Assembly: GCA_963575745.1 (NCBI GenBank)
Contig: CAUYUJ010003433.1
Span: forward strand, 1-64,000
Direction of reading: 5' to 3'
Source: Prorocentrum cordatum
Lineage: Eukaryota; Sar; Dinophyceae; Prorocentrales; Prorocentraceae
Length of the DNA stretch: 64,000 nt
The notes beneath the pieces are model-generated. The model had not been told where the DNA came from and ran no database searches. It saw only the letters and a program-made list of their open reading frames with translations. Shown here one piece after another: positions 1 through 10,060 of the stretch. Positions within the stretch are counted from its first letter, which is position 1, and each line of letters opens with the position of its first letter. A program made the position numbers and the translations under genes.

Positions 1-3000
1 CCACCTCCTCAGACGCTCCTCGAGGCCTTCGACGTCCCCCGCGCGCAGCTTCGCGAGGAACGCGCCGGTCATCGGGTGCAGGCGCCACAGGTGGATGTGC
101 GGATGGATGCCGCCGCGCCCCTGCGACTCACGGGTCCGAAGAACGCGCGGACGAGCCCGAACGCTCCACACGCCCCCGTGGCGGCCACGCCGTCGGAGAC
201 GCCCGTGGCCCCGCGCTGCCGCGTGACGCCGACGACAGGCTCCAGGAACAGTTCCAGCATGAGGTTCGTGACCATGGCCTGCGACACCGGGTCAGCGGCC
301 ACCCGCCGCAGCATGTCCCGCGTCGAAGGCATCACGGGAGCAGTCTCCTCCAGCAGCCGCCATTGCTGCTCGGAGGCGCCCTCGTACATCAGGGACACCA
401 TCAGGTTCCGAGTGTCCGCGATGTTCGGCGTCGTGAACACCAGGGGCGGACCGAAGAGCCGGGTGTAGATGGTTACTGATATGTGCCGAGCGCGTGTACG
501 TGTGCGCGTCGGAGCCGATCAAACTAACGGTTGCTGAGCAGAAGCTGCGCAGCGCGCTCTTGACGTTCCGGGGCACGCCCTCGTGGCCCAGGGTTCCCTC
601 GATGCCCGCCTCCCTGCCGAGCACGGCCACGACCTGCGCCAGCTCCTCTGGCGTCAGTGCGGCGAGGTCCGCGATGTACTCCCCAGGCGCTGCTTGCGCA
701 CGAATAACATCGGCCAGGTCGGCAAGGAGGCGGCCTGCGCCAGAGGCAATCCTGGGCCGTGAGCAGGTCAGCGTGGCGACGCCAGCGCGGCACGGGCGAG
801 TCAGACGCGGCGGGCGCCCGCGCAGCGTCGGGTGCCGAGACGTCGTCGGCGACCTCGTACTCGAGCTCCTCGCGAGCCATGAGGCACCTGCACCACTCGT
901 CGTACGTCAACTTCGCCTCCCTCTCGAGTCCGAAGACGCCGTCGCCGTACGGAAACGCGACGGGGTCGAAAGCACTCCAGAAACCGGGGGAGAACATGCT
1001 GACAGGCTCGGTTCCAGTGGGCACGACGACCCGGACCGCACGCCTCGCCCCTCCGCCGGGCCCCGCCCTCAGCGCCCCCGTCCGGCGCGCCGCCGCCGCC
1101 GCCGCCACCGGCCGCGCTCTTCCCGGCAACTCCCGGAGGAGGCCGCGTGGCCTGAATCTTCTGCTCCGTCTGCTCCAGCTTCTTCGTGAGTGCCTCCTTC
1201 TTGCAGTTGGTGAGCAACTTCGCAGCCTTGTGGGCCTCTTTCGCAGCCTCCGCCAAGCGCCGATCGGAATCTCGGTCCTGGAAATTCTCCATGCCGTCGC
1301 ACTGCCGCGTTAGTGCCTCCGCAAGCTGCTTCCCGCGCACAATCACCTCCGCCCTCTGGAGGCTGAGGTGCACGTTCTGCCACTGCTTGTCCAGATCGGC
1401 CAGCATGTCGGAGTCCGCGACTGCGGCGCAGTACTCGCCCTCTTCGACACCCTCGCCGCCCCCTCCCTCACCAGCCTTGCCCTCGTCGCCCTCTGGTCCT
1501 CCCCGCCAGCGCCCGACAGCGTCATCACCCGGAGGGGTACCCGCACCAGCCCACCTGCCTCGCCCCCCGCAGTCAGCCGCCGCGTTCGCTCGCCGCTCGC
1601 GCTCGCAAGCGCGGCACTCGTCCGCTTAGGCGGGGCCAAGCCCGCGCCGGGTCTGCACGGCATCGGCCGGGCCCTCCTGGCGAGCGTCGCCGCCCTTACC
1701 CCCCGCGGCCACGCACGCCGCGAGACAGCGAGGCAGGCCCAGGAGCGAGGAGCCGTCGCCATCGCCGTCGCCCCCGGGGTCCGCAAAGTTTCGCGCGGCC
1801 TCTTCGTCCCACCGCACCGCGGCGCACTGCTCGTTCGTGTCGCGGAGGTACTCGTAAGCGCGCCTGAAATCGGCGAGGGGCACGCCAAGCTCCTCCAATA
1901 GCGCCTTCTGCAGGGTGGCGGGGTCGGACCCCGCGAAGACAATCTGCACGAACTCGACGAGGTCGCTCTCCCGCGGCGGCAGCGACAGCACCTGCCGACC
2001 GCCGTCCGCCTGCGGGAACGCCACGAAGTTCCCCACGTACGCCTTGATCTGCTGGTCGATTGGAGCCCACTCGCCAGAATCGGTCTTGCAGTTGAAGCGC
2101 CGCACGATGCCCCGCGCGATGGGCAGCAGAAGCTTCGCGCCCAGCGTGAGGTTCCGCAGCGGCGGTGGCAGCCGACCGATCCAGAGATCGTTGGCCAGCG
2201 CGCAGGGCGGCATCGTGGGCAACCTCTAGGAGAGCGCGCCGTGACACCCTGCGCAGATGGGCACCTTCTGCTTCGCGTCGGCCACGAGCACCCCGTCTGA
2301 CTCGCGCTTGTCAATATTGAAGCACTTCTTGTGCAAGAGCCACAGCTTCCCGTCTGGGCCAGGGTCGCGCACTGCGAACGCCTCCAGCTCCTCGAGGGGG
2401 ATGCCGCCCGGGCGCTCGACGCCGTTGGGGCCCTCGCGCACGAAGCGCCACCGGGCGTGGTACCGTGCCGGGTCCAGCAGCGCGTGGGCGCGCTGCCGCT
2501 GCGTCAGGCGCATGGCCTGCGCCTGCGCGCCCGCGGCCTCGGATGCCTCCTCTCTCGCCGCCTCGAGCTCGGCGCGCGCGGGCCGCTTCGGCACCTCGTC
2601 GCAGAGCAGCGAACGCTCCCCGGCGCCGTCCGGCTGCTGCCAGAAGTGCACGCGCTGCAGCTCGTCCGCCCAGTGGAGACGAGCGCAGACGCAGCAGGCG
2701 ACCCTCGAGCGCACGGCGCGGCGACTCTGCCCAGGCTCGGGCCCCTCGGCGTCCGACGCCGCCGGAGCAGCGCCCAGCGCGTCCTAGTCCACGGGCGGCA
2801 TGTCCACGCCCGCGGGCGGCACGGCCCCGTCCGCGCCTGGCGGCTTCCACCAGGCGCGCGGCGCGTCCGGCGCGGCAGCGGCGGCGGCGGCGCCCCCCGA
2901 GACGTCGGCGGGCGCTGCGCTGGCCGGCCAGTCGTGAGACCCCGTGACGAGGTGCTCAGAGAAGGCCTTATATAAGAGGCCAGAATCATCGACTTGTTTT

Positions 3001-6000
3001 AAGTTTTAAAAGCACTTTTGAATTTTTTTTTTTTCTTCTTTGTTTTTGTATGTCTCTTGCTTTATGCGATGCCGCCACTCCTGGGGCCTCACGGGCCGCA
3101 CGTCTCCGTCCTTCTCCGACCACTGCTCGGCCAGGTAGAACAGGCGCTTCCTGTACTCCGGCCACCCGTGGTGCTTTTTTTGCACGTGCGTCATGAAGCC
3201 GGCATGCGTGGCGAAGTTCTGGTCGCAAAGGCGGCACGGGAACGGCGGGAGAGCCTCCGGGGCCTCGTTGAACGCCCGCAGAGGGTGGCGCTCGTCACGC
3301 GGCAGAGGCACATACGTCGGCTGGAGCCTGGGCACGCGCGCCTTGCGAGCGGCAGCGATGGCCGGGGTAGGCACGGGCGGGGCGCCGCCGGCCTGCGTCT
3401 CGCGCAACCGCGCCTCCTTCACGGCCAAGCCGTACCGTTCCGGACACTCGCGCGTCAGGGAGCTGTGGCGCTTGTCCGGGTCCCACAGCCCGAAGGGTCG
3501 CTGCTCGGGACTGCCGTGGCTCCCACAGAACACTCCCTGACGCTTGCACGGGTTCCTGCTGCACTGCCAGAGAACGCATCCTCCCTTGTACGGGCGCCAG
3601 ACGCGCGCGACGCACCTGCCCGCGGCGAGCGGCGCAAGGTCCAGGAGCCAGGCGGGCAAGGTGCCCTCCTCGCTCACGTGAGGGTCATCCAGAGCCACGT
3701 TTACCTCCACGTCCCCTGCCCTCACTGTCTTCCCTGCGAGGCGCTCCTCCTCTTCCTTCCGCAGCCGCTCCTGCTGCAACCGCTCCTGGTCCCTTCTCGC
3801 CGTCCCGCGAGTCCGCGGCCCTGGCCCCTCGGGAGCTGGCCTCTTGGGTCCGCCGCCGAGCAGCCGACCCGCACCCCCGCCCGCGCCCCCCTCGCCGTCG
3901 CCGCCCGCGCCACCGTCGCCCGGCCCCTGCGCACCAGAGCCCGACCCCGACGCTGGCCCACCGCCCGCACCGCTGCCCGAAGAGGACCCGCCGCCGCCGC
4001 CGCCGCCCCCGGAAGAGTCGTCGCCGCCGGCCCCTCCTCCCACCACCTCATCCCCGCACACCGCCAGCCGCAGCCATTCGCGGCATGTCCGGTCCAACCA
4101 GATGCGCACGAAATTCCTGCGAATACTTCTTCGCCACCCTTGCAACACCCCGCGCGAGTTTCGCTTCCTTGAAATCGGGCTGCCCGCGCCGATCGGCGAA
4201 CGCGTCCGGCCAGACACCGCCGTGACGGGCACGGAACTGGTTGAGGGCAATCAGAACGCCCGTGTCCGTCTCTGCAGCCGCGGCGCCCTTCTCCACCGCG
4301 GCGAGCAACGCGGGATCCCTCTCGAGCGCGGCGAGCAGGCGCTGCTGGTCCAGGTCCCAGTGCCCCGCGGCGAGGTTCCACGTGAAGCCCACGCCCGCCC
4401 GCTCCTGGCGCACGAGAGTCGCCACCTGCCGCGCCGCCTGAGGCTTCAGCTTGAGGAGCTGCTGCCACACGGGCCACTCGGGGATCGCCTGCGGCTCCAG
4501 GTCCGCCAAATACACGGGCGGGACAGCACAGGAGACCTGCCGCGCGCACTCCGCGGCCTCCACCCTGTACATGATGTCGCGGTCGCCCTCGAGCTGCTGC
4601 AAGCGCGCGGCCAGGGCGCCACCCATGCGAGCGACGCCGCCGCGCGCGCGGCACCAGGCCCGCAACAGCCAGAGCTCCGCGGACACGTCGCCCGGCTCGC
4701 CCGTATAGTAGCCGCGCCGCCCCTGGGGAAACGCGTCGGCGGCGAAGCCCGACTCCACGGCCTCAGAGAAGAACGCGCCGCCATGGCCAGCCCACGATGT
4801 CGGGATACCGAAGACGCGCGGCCACGGCGCCAGCCTGCTCCCGTCGGGCCCCGCGCGCTGGCACCAGGGCTCCAGGGCGCGTCGCTGGTCGAGCTGCACG
4901 CTCGCTTCGCAAGTGTCCTGGCGGAAGCACTCGTCCTCCAGCAGGAGGCGACGGAACACAGCGAATCCGTTCTCCCCCCTCGCCGCGCACTGGGCCGCCC
5001 GCGCGCGCTTCCTGGCGCGGGCGCGCTCCGCCTCCACCGCCTCGCGCTTCTCCGCCTGGCTAGGCAGCTTCTTCGGCGCGAAATGCAACCTCTTACACCA
5101 ACCATCAACCTCTCCGTCGGTCAGCTCCCGCGCGCCCTCGAAATCTGCTGGCACTTTGTACAAGGAATTCGGAGGCCCAGGCGCTGGAGCACGCTTGCCA
5201 TGCACCGGGGCGCCAGCAGCGCAGTCCCGCCGAGCATGCTCTGCGCGATCCGCGGCCTGCCGCATCGCCTCGCTCACCTCCCCGGCCTCCACAACTCTCC
5301 CTCGGCGGCGTTCCAGCGACATGGCTAGCATCGGCGCGCGCGTACGGCCCCGGGCGCTTGCACGTCGTCGCGGGCGGCGCGCGCCTGCGCAGCGGATCGG
5401 GGCGGCAGCAGACCCGACCTCGCGTCTCCACGCCCTCTTGCTCGATGCAGTTGGAGCAGGCGATGCCCACTGCTCCCTAAGGGCTCCCGACGTCACCCGA
5501 TTTGGGCACGGGCGTGCGGCGCGATCGCAGCACGCAGAGACTCGGGGTCGGACTGGCGCAGGCGCCGGATCGCCTGCGACCGCGCCACGCTGTCCTGCGC
5601 CGCGGCCGCGTCGAGCCCCAGGGCGACGTCCCGCAGCCGCTCCAGCTCCGCCACCTGCCGCTGCAGCTCCGCGTCCGGGGCCTCCCCCGCGAAGAACCTG
5701 GGCGCGACGGGCACCGACGACAGCATGCAGGTCGCCAGCACGTACCGCACGAAATCCTTGTGCTCCTCGCCGATGCCCGCGGGCAGCTCCTCCTCGTCCG
5801 CCATGCCCTGCGGCTCTTCCTCCGCGTCCGCCATCACTGCGTCTCCCTCCTCCTGCTCCCTCCGCTTCTCGTCGCCCCTCTCCTGCTCCTGCTTTTCCTG
5901 CTCCTGCTCCTCCTCTTCCTGCTCCTCTTTCTCCTGCTCCTGTTCTTCCTCCTCCTCATCCTCCTCCCCGAGCGCCTCGTGGCGCGGCTCTTCGGCCGCC

Positions 6001-6173
6001 GGGGCAGCCATGGCTTCGCGGACCCGCCTGTCTTTGGCCAGGGCAGCGAAGACGTCGAGCCCGAGCGGGGCGCCCTGCAGCGCGTCCACACACGACAACA
6101 GGGCGCCCACGAGCGCGGACTTCACCCGCCGAGCGAGCGCCCTGTCTGCCCTCTGGAACCTAGCGAACATGTC
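1..6173 (-). pseudogene. Degraded partial copy (copy 1) of the Helitron-like Rep/helicase gene
   Basis: This segment aligns base by base with 16767-22803 in the same orientation, so it is a second head-to-tail copy covering the acidic linker, Cys-rich module, C2H2 finger, DUF6570-like region and Helitron_like_N domain. It runs off the left edge of the window. It is clearly broken. The HUH motif codons near 100-115 survive but lie out of frame because one C is missing near 129. TAG stops occur at 2226-2228 and 2784-2786. An extra A near 4110 shifts the frame. A 100-bp A/T-rich block replaces 8 bp at 2969-3068. The stretches 470-530 and 5140-5520 carry dense indels. Homology ends abruptly at 6173, inside the coding region just after the helicase-associated repeats, where the satellite starts. 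Near 5885 this copy keeps the frame that copy 2 has lost. Dense local indels could be pseudogene decay or poor consensus sequence. Confidence 0.85.
2969..3068. other. A/T-rich block replacing 8 bp of coding sequence in copy 1
   Basis: Copies 1 and 2 are identical up to GAAGGCCT and again from TGCCGCCACTCC. Copy 2 has 8 bp between them, whereas copy 1 has about 100 bp. The block contains TATATAAG and, on the minus strand, an A-rich run of roughly 20 bases. It interrupts the coding frame next to the C2H2 finger. It could be an insertion, a retained intron-like piece or an assembly artefact. No target duplication is visible. Confidence 0.7.
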
Positions 6174-6315
6174 CACACACACGCACACATCCACGCGCAG
6201 AGGTCGAAACACACGCGCGAACGCGCACACACACACAAACACACAACATCTCACATACACACCCACGGAGACGAACACGTACCCAAATCACACAAGCACA
6301 CACCACGCGCCCCCG

Positions 6316-6425
6316 GCCTCCCCGCCGGCGCTCTGGAGGGGGGAGGCACCGCCCCATTTTGCGGCCGGACCTCCCTGCACTCCAGCCACTCCGTCCTCGC
6401 GGAGCGCCACTGGGGCAAAGCGCGG
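6316..6425. repeat. GC-rich island 1 in the satellite (paired with 7721-7835)
   Basis: About 110 bp of complex sequence embedded in the octamer tract. It shares a body with the island at 7721-7835: CCGGCGCTC, then GAGGGGGGAGGCACCGCCC, then CACTCCAGCCACTCC, then CGCGGAGCGCCA, with roughly 85-90% identity by eye. Two copies of the same island imply that satellite plus island was duplicated as a larger unit. No coding potential or known family is recognised. Confidence 0.7.
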
Positions 6426-7070
6426 GGGCCCCAGCGCCGCGCGCGCACACAGGCAGACACACACCCACACACTCACACGCATACACACGCGCACAGACAC
6501 AGAGACACACAGACACACAGACACACAGAAACACAGACGCACAGACACACACACACAGACACAGAGACACACACAGACACACTGACACACTGACACACAG
6601 ACACACTCACTCACAGACACAGGGACACATAGACGTACAGACACACAGGTACACACACACAGACACACAGACACACAAACACACAAAGACACACAGACGC
6701 ACAGACACACAGACACACAGACACACAGAGACGCAGACACAGACACACAGACACACAGACACACAGACACGCATACACACGGACACACACACATACACAC
6801 AGACACACAGACACACGGTCACACAGAGACACAGACACACAGACACACAGACACACAGACACACAGACACACTGACAAACACTGACACAGTGACACACTG
6901 CCACTGCCACACTGACACGCTGACACACAGACACGCAGACACACAGCCACACAGACACAGAGACACAAAGGCACACGACACACAGACACACAGACACACA
7001 TACTCACAAAAGACACACACACAGACACACAGACAAATTAACAAAAAGGAACACAGACACACGGACACGC

Positions 7071-7192
7071 AATCCTCGAAGTCGCCCAGCCTCCACCGCC
7101 CACCGACGAGGCCAGCGCCGCCAAGGTCGCGCTGGCCCCCCAGAACCGTCGGCAGCGGCGGCCACTCCCGCACAAGGATGCTCACGCCCACA
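7071..7192. other. Unique island inside the satellite
   Basis: About 120 bp of non-repetitive GC-rich sequence (starting AATCCTCGAAGTCGCCC) between two octamer blocks. It does not resemble the paired islands on either side. No ORF or known motif is recognised. Confidence 0.55.
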
Positions 7193-7720
7193 CGCGAACA
7201 CCCGCACACACACACACACGCACGCAAACACTCACGCAGCCACAGACACACGCACACGCACACACACACACACACACGCAAACGCACACCAGCGCACACG
7301 CATGCCAGACACAGACACACAGACACGCTGACACACAGACACACAGACACACAGACACACAGAAACACGGAAACACAGACACACAGACACACAGACACAC
7401 AGACACACAGACACACAGACACAAAGACACACAGGCACACAAGCACACAGTCACACAGACACACGGACACACAGACATACAAGCACACGCACACACAGAC
7501 ACAGATACACACAGAAACACAGACACGCAGACAAGCAGACACACAGACACACAGACGCACCGACACACATGCACACAGGCGCACAGACACACAGGCACAC
7601 TGACACACCGGCACACAGACACACAGACACAGACACAAGAACACTCAAACACACAGACACACAGCCACACAGACACCCCTCCCTCCCCCGCGACCCCCAT
7701 GCGGCCCTCTACGCACCCCG

Positions 7721-7835
7721 CCCCCCGCCACTCCTGCCGGCGCTCCAGAGGGGGGAGGCACCGCCCAATTTCGGGGCCAGCCCTCCCTCCACTCCAGCCA
7801 CTCCGCCCTCGCGGAGCGCCAGGGGCTCAAACAGA
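7721..7835. repeat. GC-rich island 2 in the satellite (paired with 6316-6425)
   Basis: Second copy of the ~110-bp island described at 6316-6425, in the same orientation and again flanked on both sides by the octamer array. Confidence 0.7.
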
Positions 7836-8253
7836 CGAGGAAACGCACACACGGACACACAGACACACAGACACACAGACAGAGAGACACGCGGACACAC
7901 ACGCACAGAGATACACGGACACACAGACACACAAACGCACAGACACACAGACATACAGACTCACAGACACGGACACACAGACAAACAGAGACACAGATAC
8001 ACAGACACACAGACACACAGACCACAGACACACAGACACACAGCCACACACACACACACACGCCCACACGCAGACACACAGACACACAGACACACAGACA
8101 CACATAAACACAGACACACAGAAACTCAAATACACAGACATGCAGACACACAGACACACAGACACACAGACACACAGACACACAGACTCACAGACACACA
8201 GACACACAGACACACAGGCACACACTCAGAGAGCCGCCGTCGAGGCGCAGCAC

Positions 8254-9423
8254 TCAGAGAGCCTCCTCCGACAGCGCCACTATCGTTGGCTCGCTCACCA
8301 CGTCATCTCTTTCCGGGCGCAGGCGGCGCAACGTCTGTCGCAGCTTCTCGTCAGTCCACCTGCCGATGCTGATGGGCACGTCCTCCTGGCGCAATCGGAA
8401 GGCTCCAGCGACCTGGCCGAGCAACTCCTGCCGCTTGTTGTGCTCGGCGATGCCCAAGCGCGTCCGCCGTTCTTCGGGATCCTCCTGCCGCGCGCGCTCC
8501 TCCGCGGCAGCGGCGGCGATTTCCCTCGCCGTCGCGCGCCCGCCACGCCCCCCGCGCTCGCCGCCCGAGGATGGCTCCGAAGCCGCATTGGTTGCGCTAG
8601 CCCGTCCAGCACCCTCGCCGCCCCCTGTCGGCGCCCTCGCGGCGACGCCATCGCTGCTGGGCACCGCGCCAGCCTCAGCCGCGGGCGCCGCACGCGGGGC
8701 CTTCCCTGCGTTCTTCTCCTTGAACACCTGCAACTTTCCCTCCGGGATGGGCCCGTCCACACGCCCATGCCAACCATCTTTGTGCTGCTGCTTGAAATGC
8801 AGCCCGCACAGATCCCCGCACCCCTGCTTTTGCGCGCTCCGGCATTGCCCACCAGCTCCGTTCCCCCACGTCCGAGCCATGCACTTCGCGGGGTCAATGT
8901 TTTCTGGCGTAAAGCGCCGCCATTCGTCCCCCGCGAGCGACGCCCCCGCGCCTGGCTGGACTCCAGCAGGCACAGGGTCCGCGGACGGAACGCCAGCGGC
9001 ACTGCCAGCGTCGTCGTCCTCGTCGCCCGCGCGGCCCGGAGCTGGCGGGGACAGCCCGCGCTTCTTGCCCCTGCGCGATGGCGGCTGCGGCTGCCCCGAA
9101 GCGCCGGGGCCCCCGTCGCCAGCGCCAGGATCCCCGCCACCCGCCCGACGCCGCTTGCCCGGTGGCTCGCCGCCCGACGCCTGCTGCCCGGCGGGCGCAC
9201 TCGGCGGCGCAGACGGCGCGGCAGCGGCGCTGGAAGCAGCGCCGCCGCCGCCGCTTCCGCTCCCCGCAGACCCCGCCGCGCGCCCGCCTGCATGCCCGAG
9301 AGGCGCAGTCGGCGGTGCCGGCGGCGCACCAGACGGTCCCGCACCAGCGCTGCCGCTGGCGCCCCCCGCAGACCCCGCCGCCGCGCGCCCGCCGCCTCCG
9401 CCCCGCGGACCCGCCCTGCGCAC
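8254..9423 (-). CDS. 389-codon ORF with a Cys/His module, downstream of the USP domain
   Basis: The frame opens directly after the TAA at 9424-9426 and ends with TGA at 8254-8256. No in-frame ATG precedes the Cys module, so the true start is unknown. GTG at 9423, a splice acceptor, or read-through from the USP frame are all possible. The first ~150 residues are Gly/Ala/Pro/Ser-rich and disordered-looking, with basic patches such as GKRRR and RRGKKR. At about residues 180-235 there is a compact C-x-A-R-T-W ... C ... C-x(3)-CGLHF module followed by HGRVDGPIP, probably zinc binding. A related C-x-A-R-x-W ... CGSH module lies in the large upstream protein near residue 735, which ties the two ORFs together. 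The C-terminal 120 residues are charged and helical-looking. Function is unknown; a DNA-binding accessory protein of the transposon is a guess. Confidence 0.6.
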   Translation of the reverse strand: MRRAGPRGGGGGRAAAGSAGGASGSAGAGPSGAPPAPPTAPLGHAGGRAAGSAGSGSGGGGAASSAAAAPSAPPSAPAGQQASGGEPPGKRRRAGGGDPGAGDGGPGASGQPQPPSRRGKKRGLSPPAPGRAGDEDDDAGSAAGVPSADPVPAGVQPGAGASLAGDEWRRFTPENIDPAKCMARTWGNGAGGQCRSAQKQGCGDLCGLHFKQQHKDGWHGRVDGPIPEGKLQVFKEKNAGKAPRAAPAAEAGAVPSSDGVAARAPTGGGEGAGRASATNAASEPSSGGERGGRGGRATAREIAAAAAEERARQEDPEERRTRLGIAEHNKRQELLGQVAGAFRLRQEDVPISIGRWTDEKLRQTLRRLRPERDDVVSEPTIVALSEEAL

Positions 9424-9569
9424 TTACGCAAACACATAGGCGCCAATGTGCACCTGGTGGTTTCCGGCGATCTGCGCCCAAGTCTGGAGCTGGACAGCAC
9501 TGTCGTCGAATTTGGCGTATTCGTTCACGCCCACGGATGCATGCGCAAAATAGTGTCCGCTTGTCGCGC
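9424..9569 (-). CDS. C-terminal segment of the USP (deubiquitinase) domain with the His box
   Basis: Translated on the minus strand this segment reads ATSGHYFAHASVG, then a KFDDSAVQ block, then HIGAYVFA and a TAA stop at 9424-9426. SGHYFAHA is the catalytic-His box of ubiquitin-specific proteases (peptidase family C19), at 9541-9567. FDDSAVQ and the final AYV match the family's closing strands. The piece completes the USP domain whose Cys box is at 10692-10706. It is separated from the rest by a ~270-bp T/A-rich tract, so it is either the last exon or a coding block split by an insertion. Being too short and split, it is easily missed by ORF finders. Confidence 0.75.
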
Positions 9570-9576
9570 TTTTTTT

Positions 9577-9609
<33 letters not shown>

Positions 9610-9624
9610 TTTTGTTTTTTTATT

Positions 9625-9679
<55 letters not shown>

Positions 9680-9700
9680 CTTTTTTATTTTTTTTTTTTT

Positions 9701-9731
<31 letters not shown>

Positions 9732-9797
9732 CTTTTTATTTTTTTTCTTTTTTTTTTTTTTTTTGTTTTTTTTGTCTTTTGTTTTTTTTTTTTTGTT

Positions 9798-9841
<44 letters not shown>
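9570..9841. repeat. Long T-rich (minus-strand A-rich) tract
   Basis: About 270 bases of almost pure T on the plus strand, interrupted by single G, A or C. It sits exactly between the conserved USP blocks GLVHQV (ending about 9842) and ATSGHYFAHA (starting 9567). This could be an intron-like insertion, a retroposed poly(A) or an assembly artefact. The poly-Phe and poly-Lys frames through it are meaningless. Confidence 0.9.
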
Positions 9842-9989
9842 CGACCTGGTGCACCAGACCCGAGAAATCGTCTGGAACTGGCGATATCCACTGGACCGCA
9901 GAATTGAGATTAAGCGCTATCAGGGCGTCTGTAGTACCACTGGCCTATCACCCGCCTCCACGATCACGAAGAGCACCGGCGGCGACCGC
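9842..9989 (-). CDS. Middle segment of the USP domain (frame broken)
   Basis: Between two A-rich tracts, the minus strand encodes PVLFVIVEAGDRPVVLQTP in one frame and then, after a shift near 9925, LNLNSAVQWISPVPDDFSGL followed by VHQV. The first block fits the USP pattern 'P-x-VL-x-I-x-L-x-RF' and the second fits the strand leading into the His box, by position and hydrophobic pattern. Two stops (TGATAG) lie between them, so at least one indel is present. Low-level similarity only; the call rests mainly on its position between the two clear USP halves. Confidence 0.5.
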
Positions 9990-10060
9990 TTTTTATTTTT
10001 TTTGTTTTTTTTTTTCTTTTATTATTTTATTTTTCTTCCTTTTTTTTTATTTTTTTTCCC
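9990..10060. repeat. Second T-rich tract interrupting the USP domain
   Basis: About 70 bases of T with scattered A, G and C on the plus strand. It separates the USP N-terminal part (ending in ...GIRVYTGNRW) from the middle segment. It resembles the longer tract at 9570-9841 and the A/T-rich block in copy 1. Confidence 0.85.

Larger units (their letters stand above)
6174..8229. repeat. Octamer satellite (CAGACACA)n, about 2 kb
   Basis: A long tract with a dominant 8-base period CAGACACA and scattered substitutions. It is broken by three non-satellite islands at about 6315-6425, 7071-7192 and 7690-7840. Long open frames through it on both strands (Thr/His-rich or Val/Cys-rich) follow from the period and are not genes. 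It abuts the broken 5' end of copy 1 at 6173. On the other side it comes to within about 25 bp of the stop codon of the 389-codon ORF. The 13-mer CACTCAGAGAGCC occurs at both about 8223 and 8251, marking a small duplication at this edge. Confidence 0.95.

Noticed and set aside
6174-8229. Long Thr/His- and Val/Cys-rich ORFs
   Set aside because: They arise from the octamer period, which keeps several frames open; no real protein signal.
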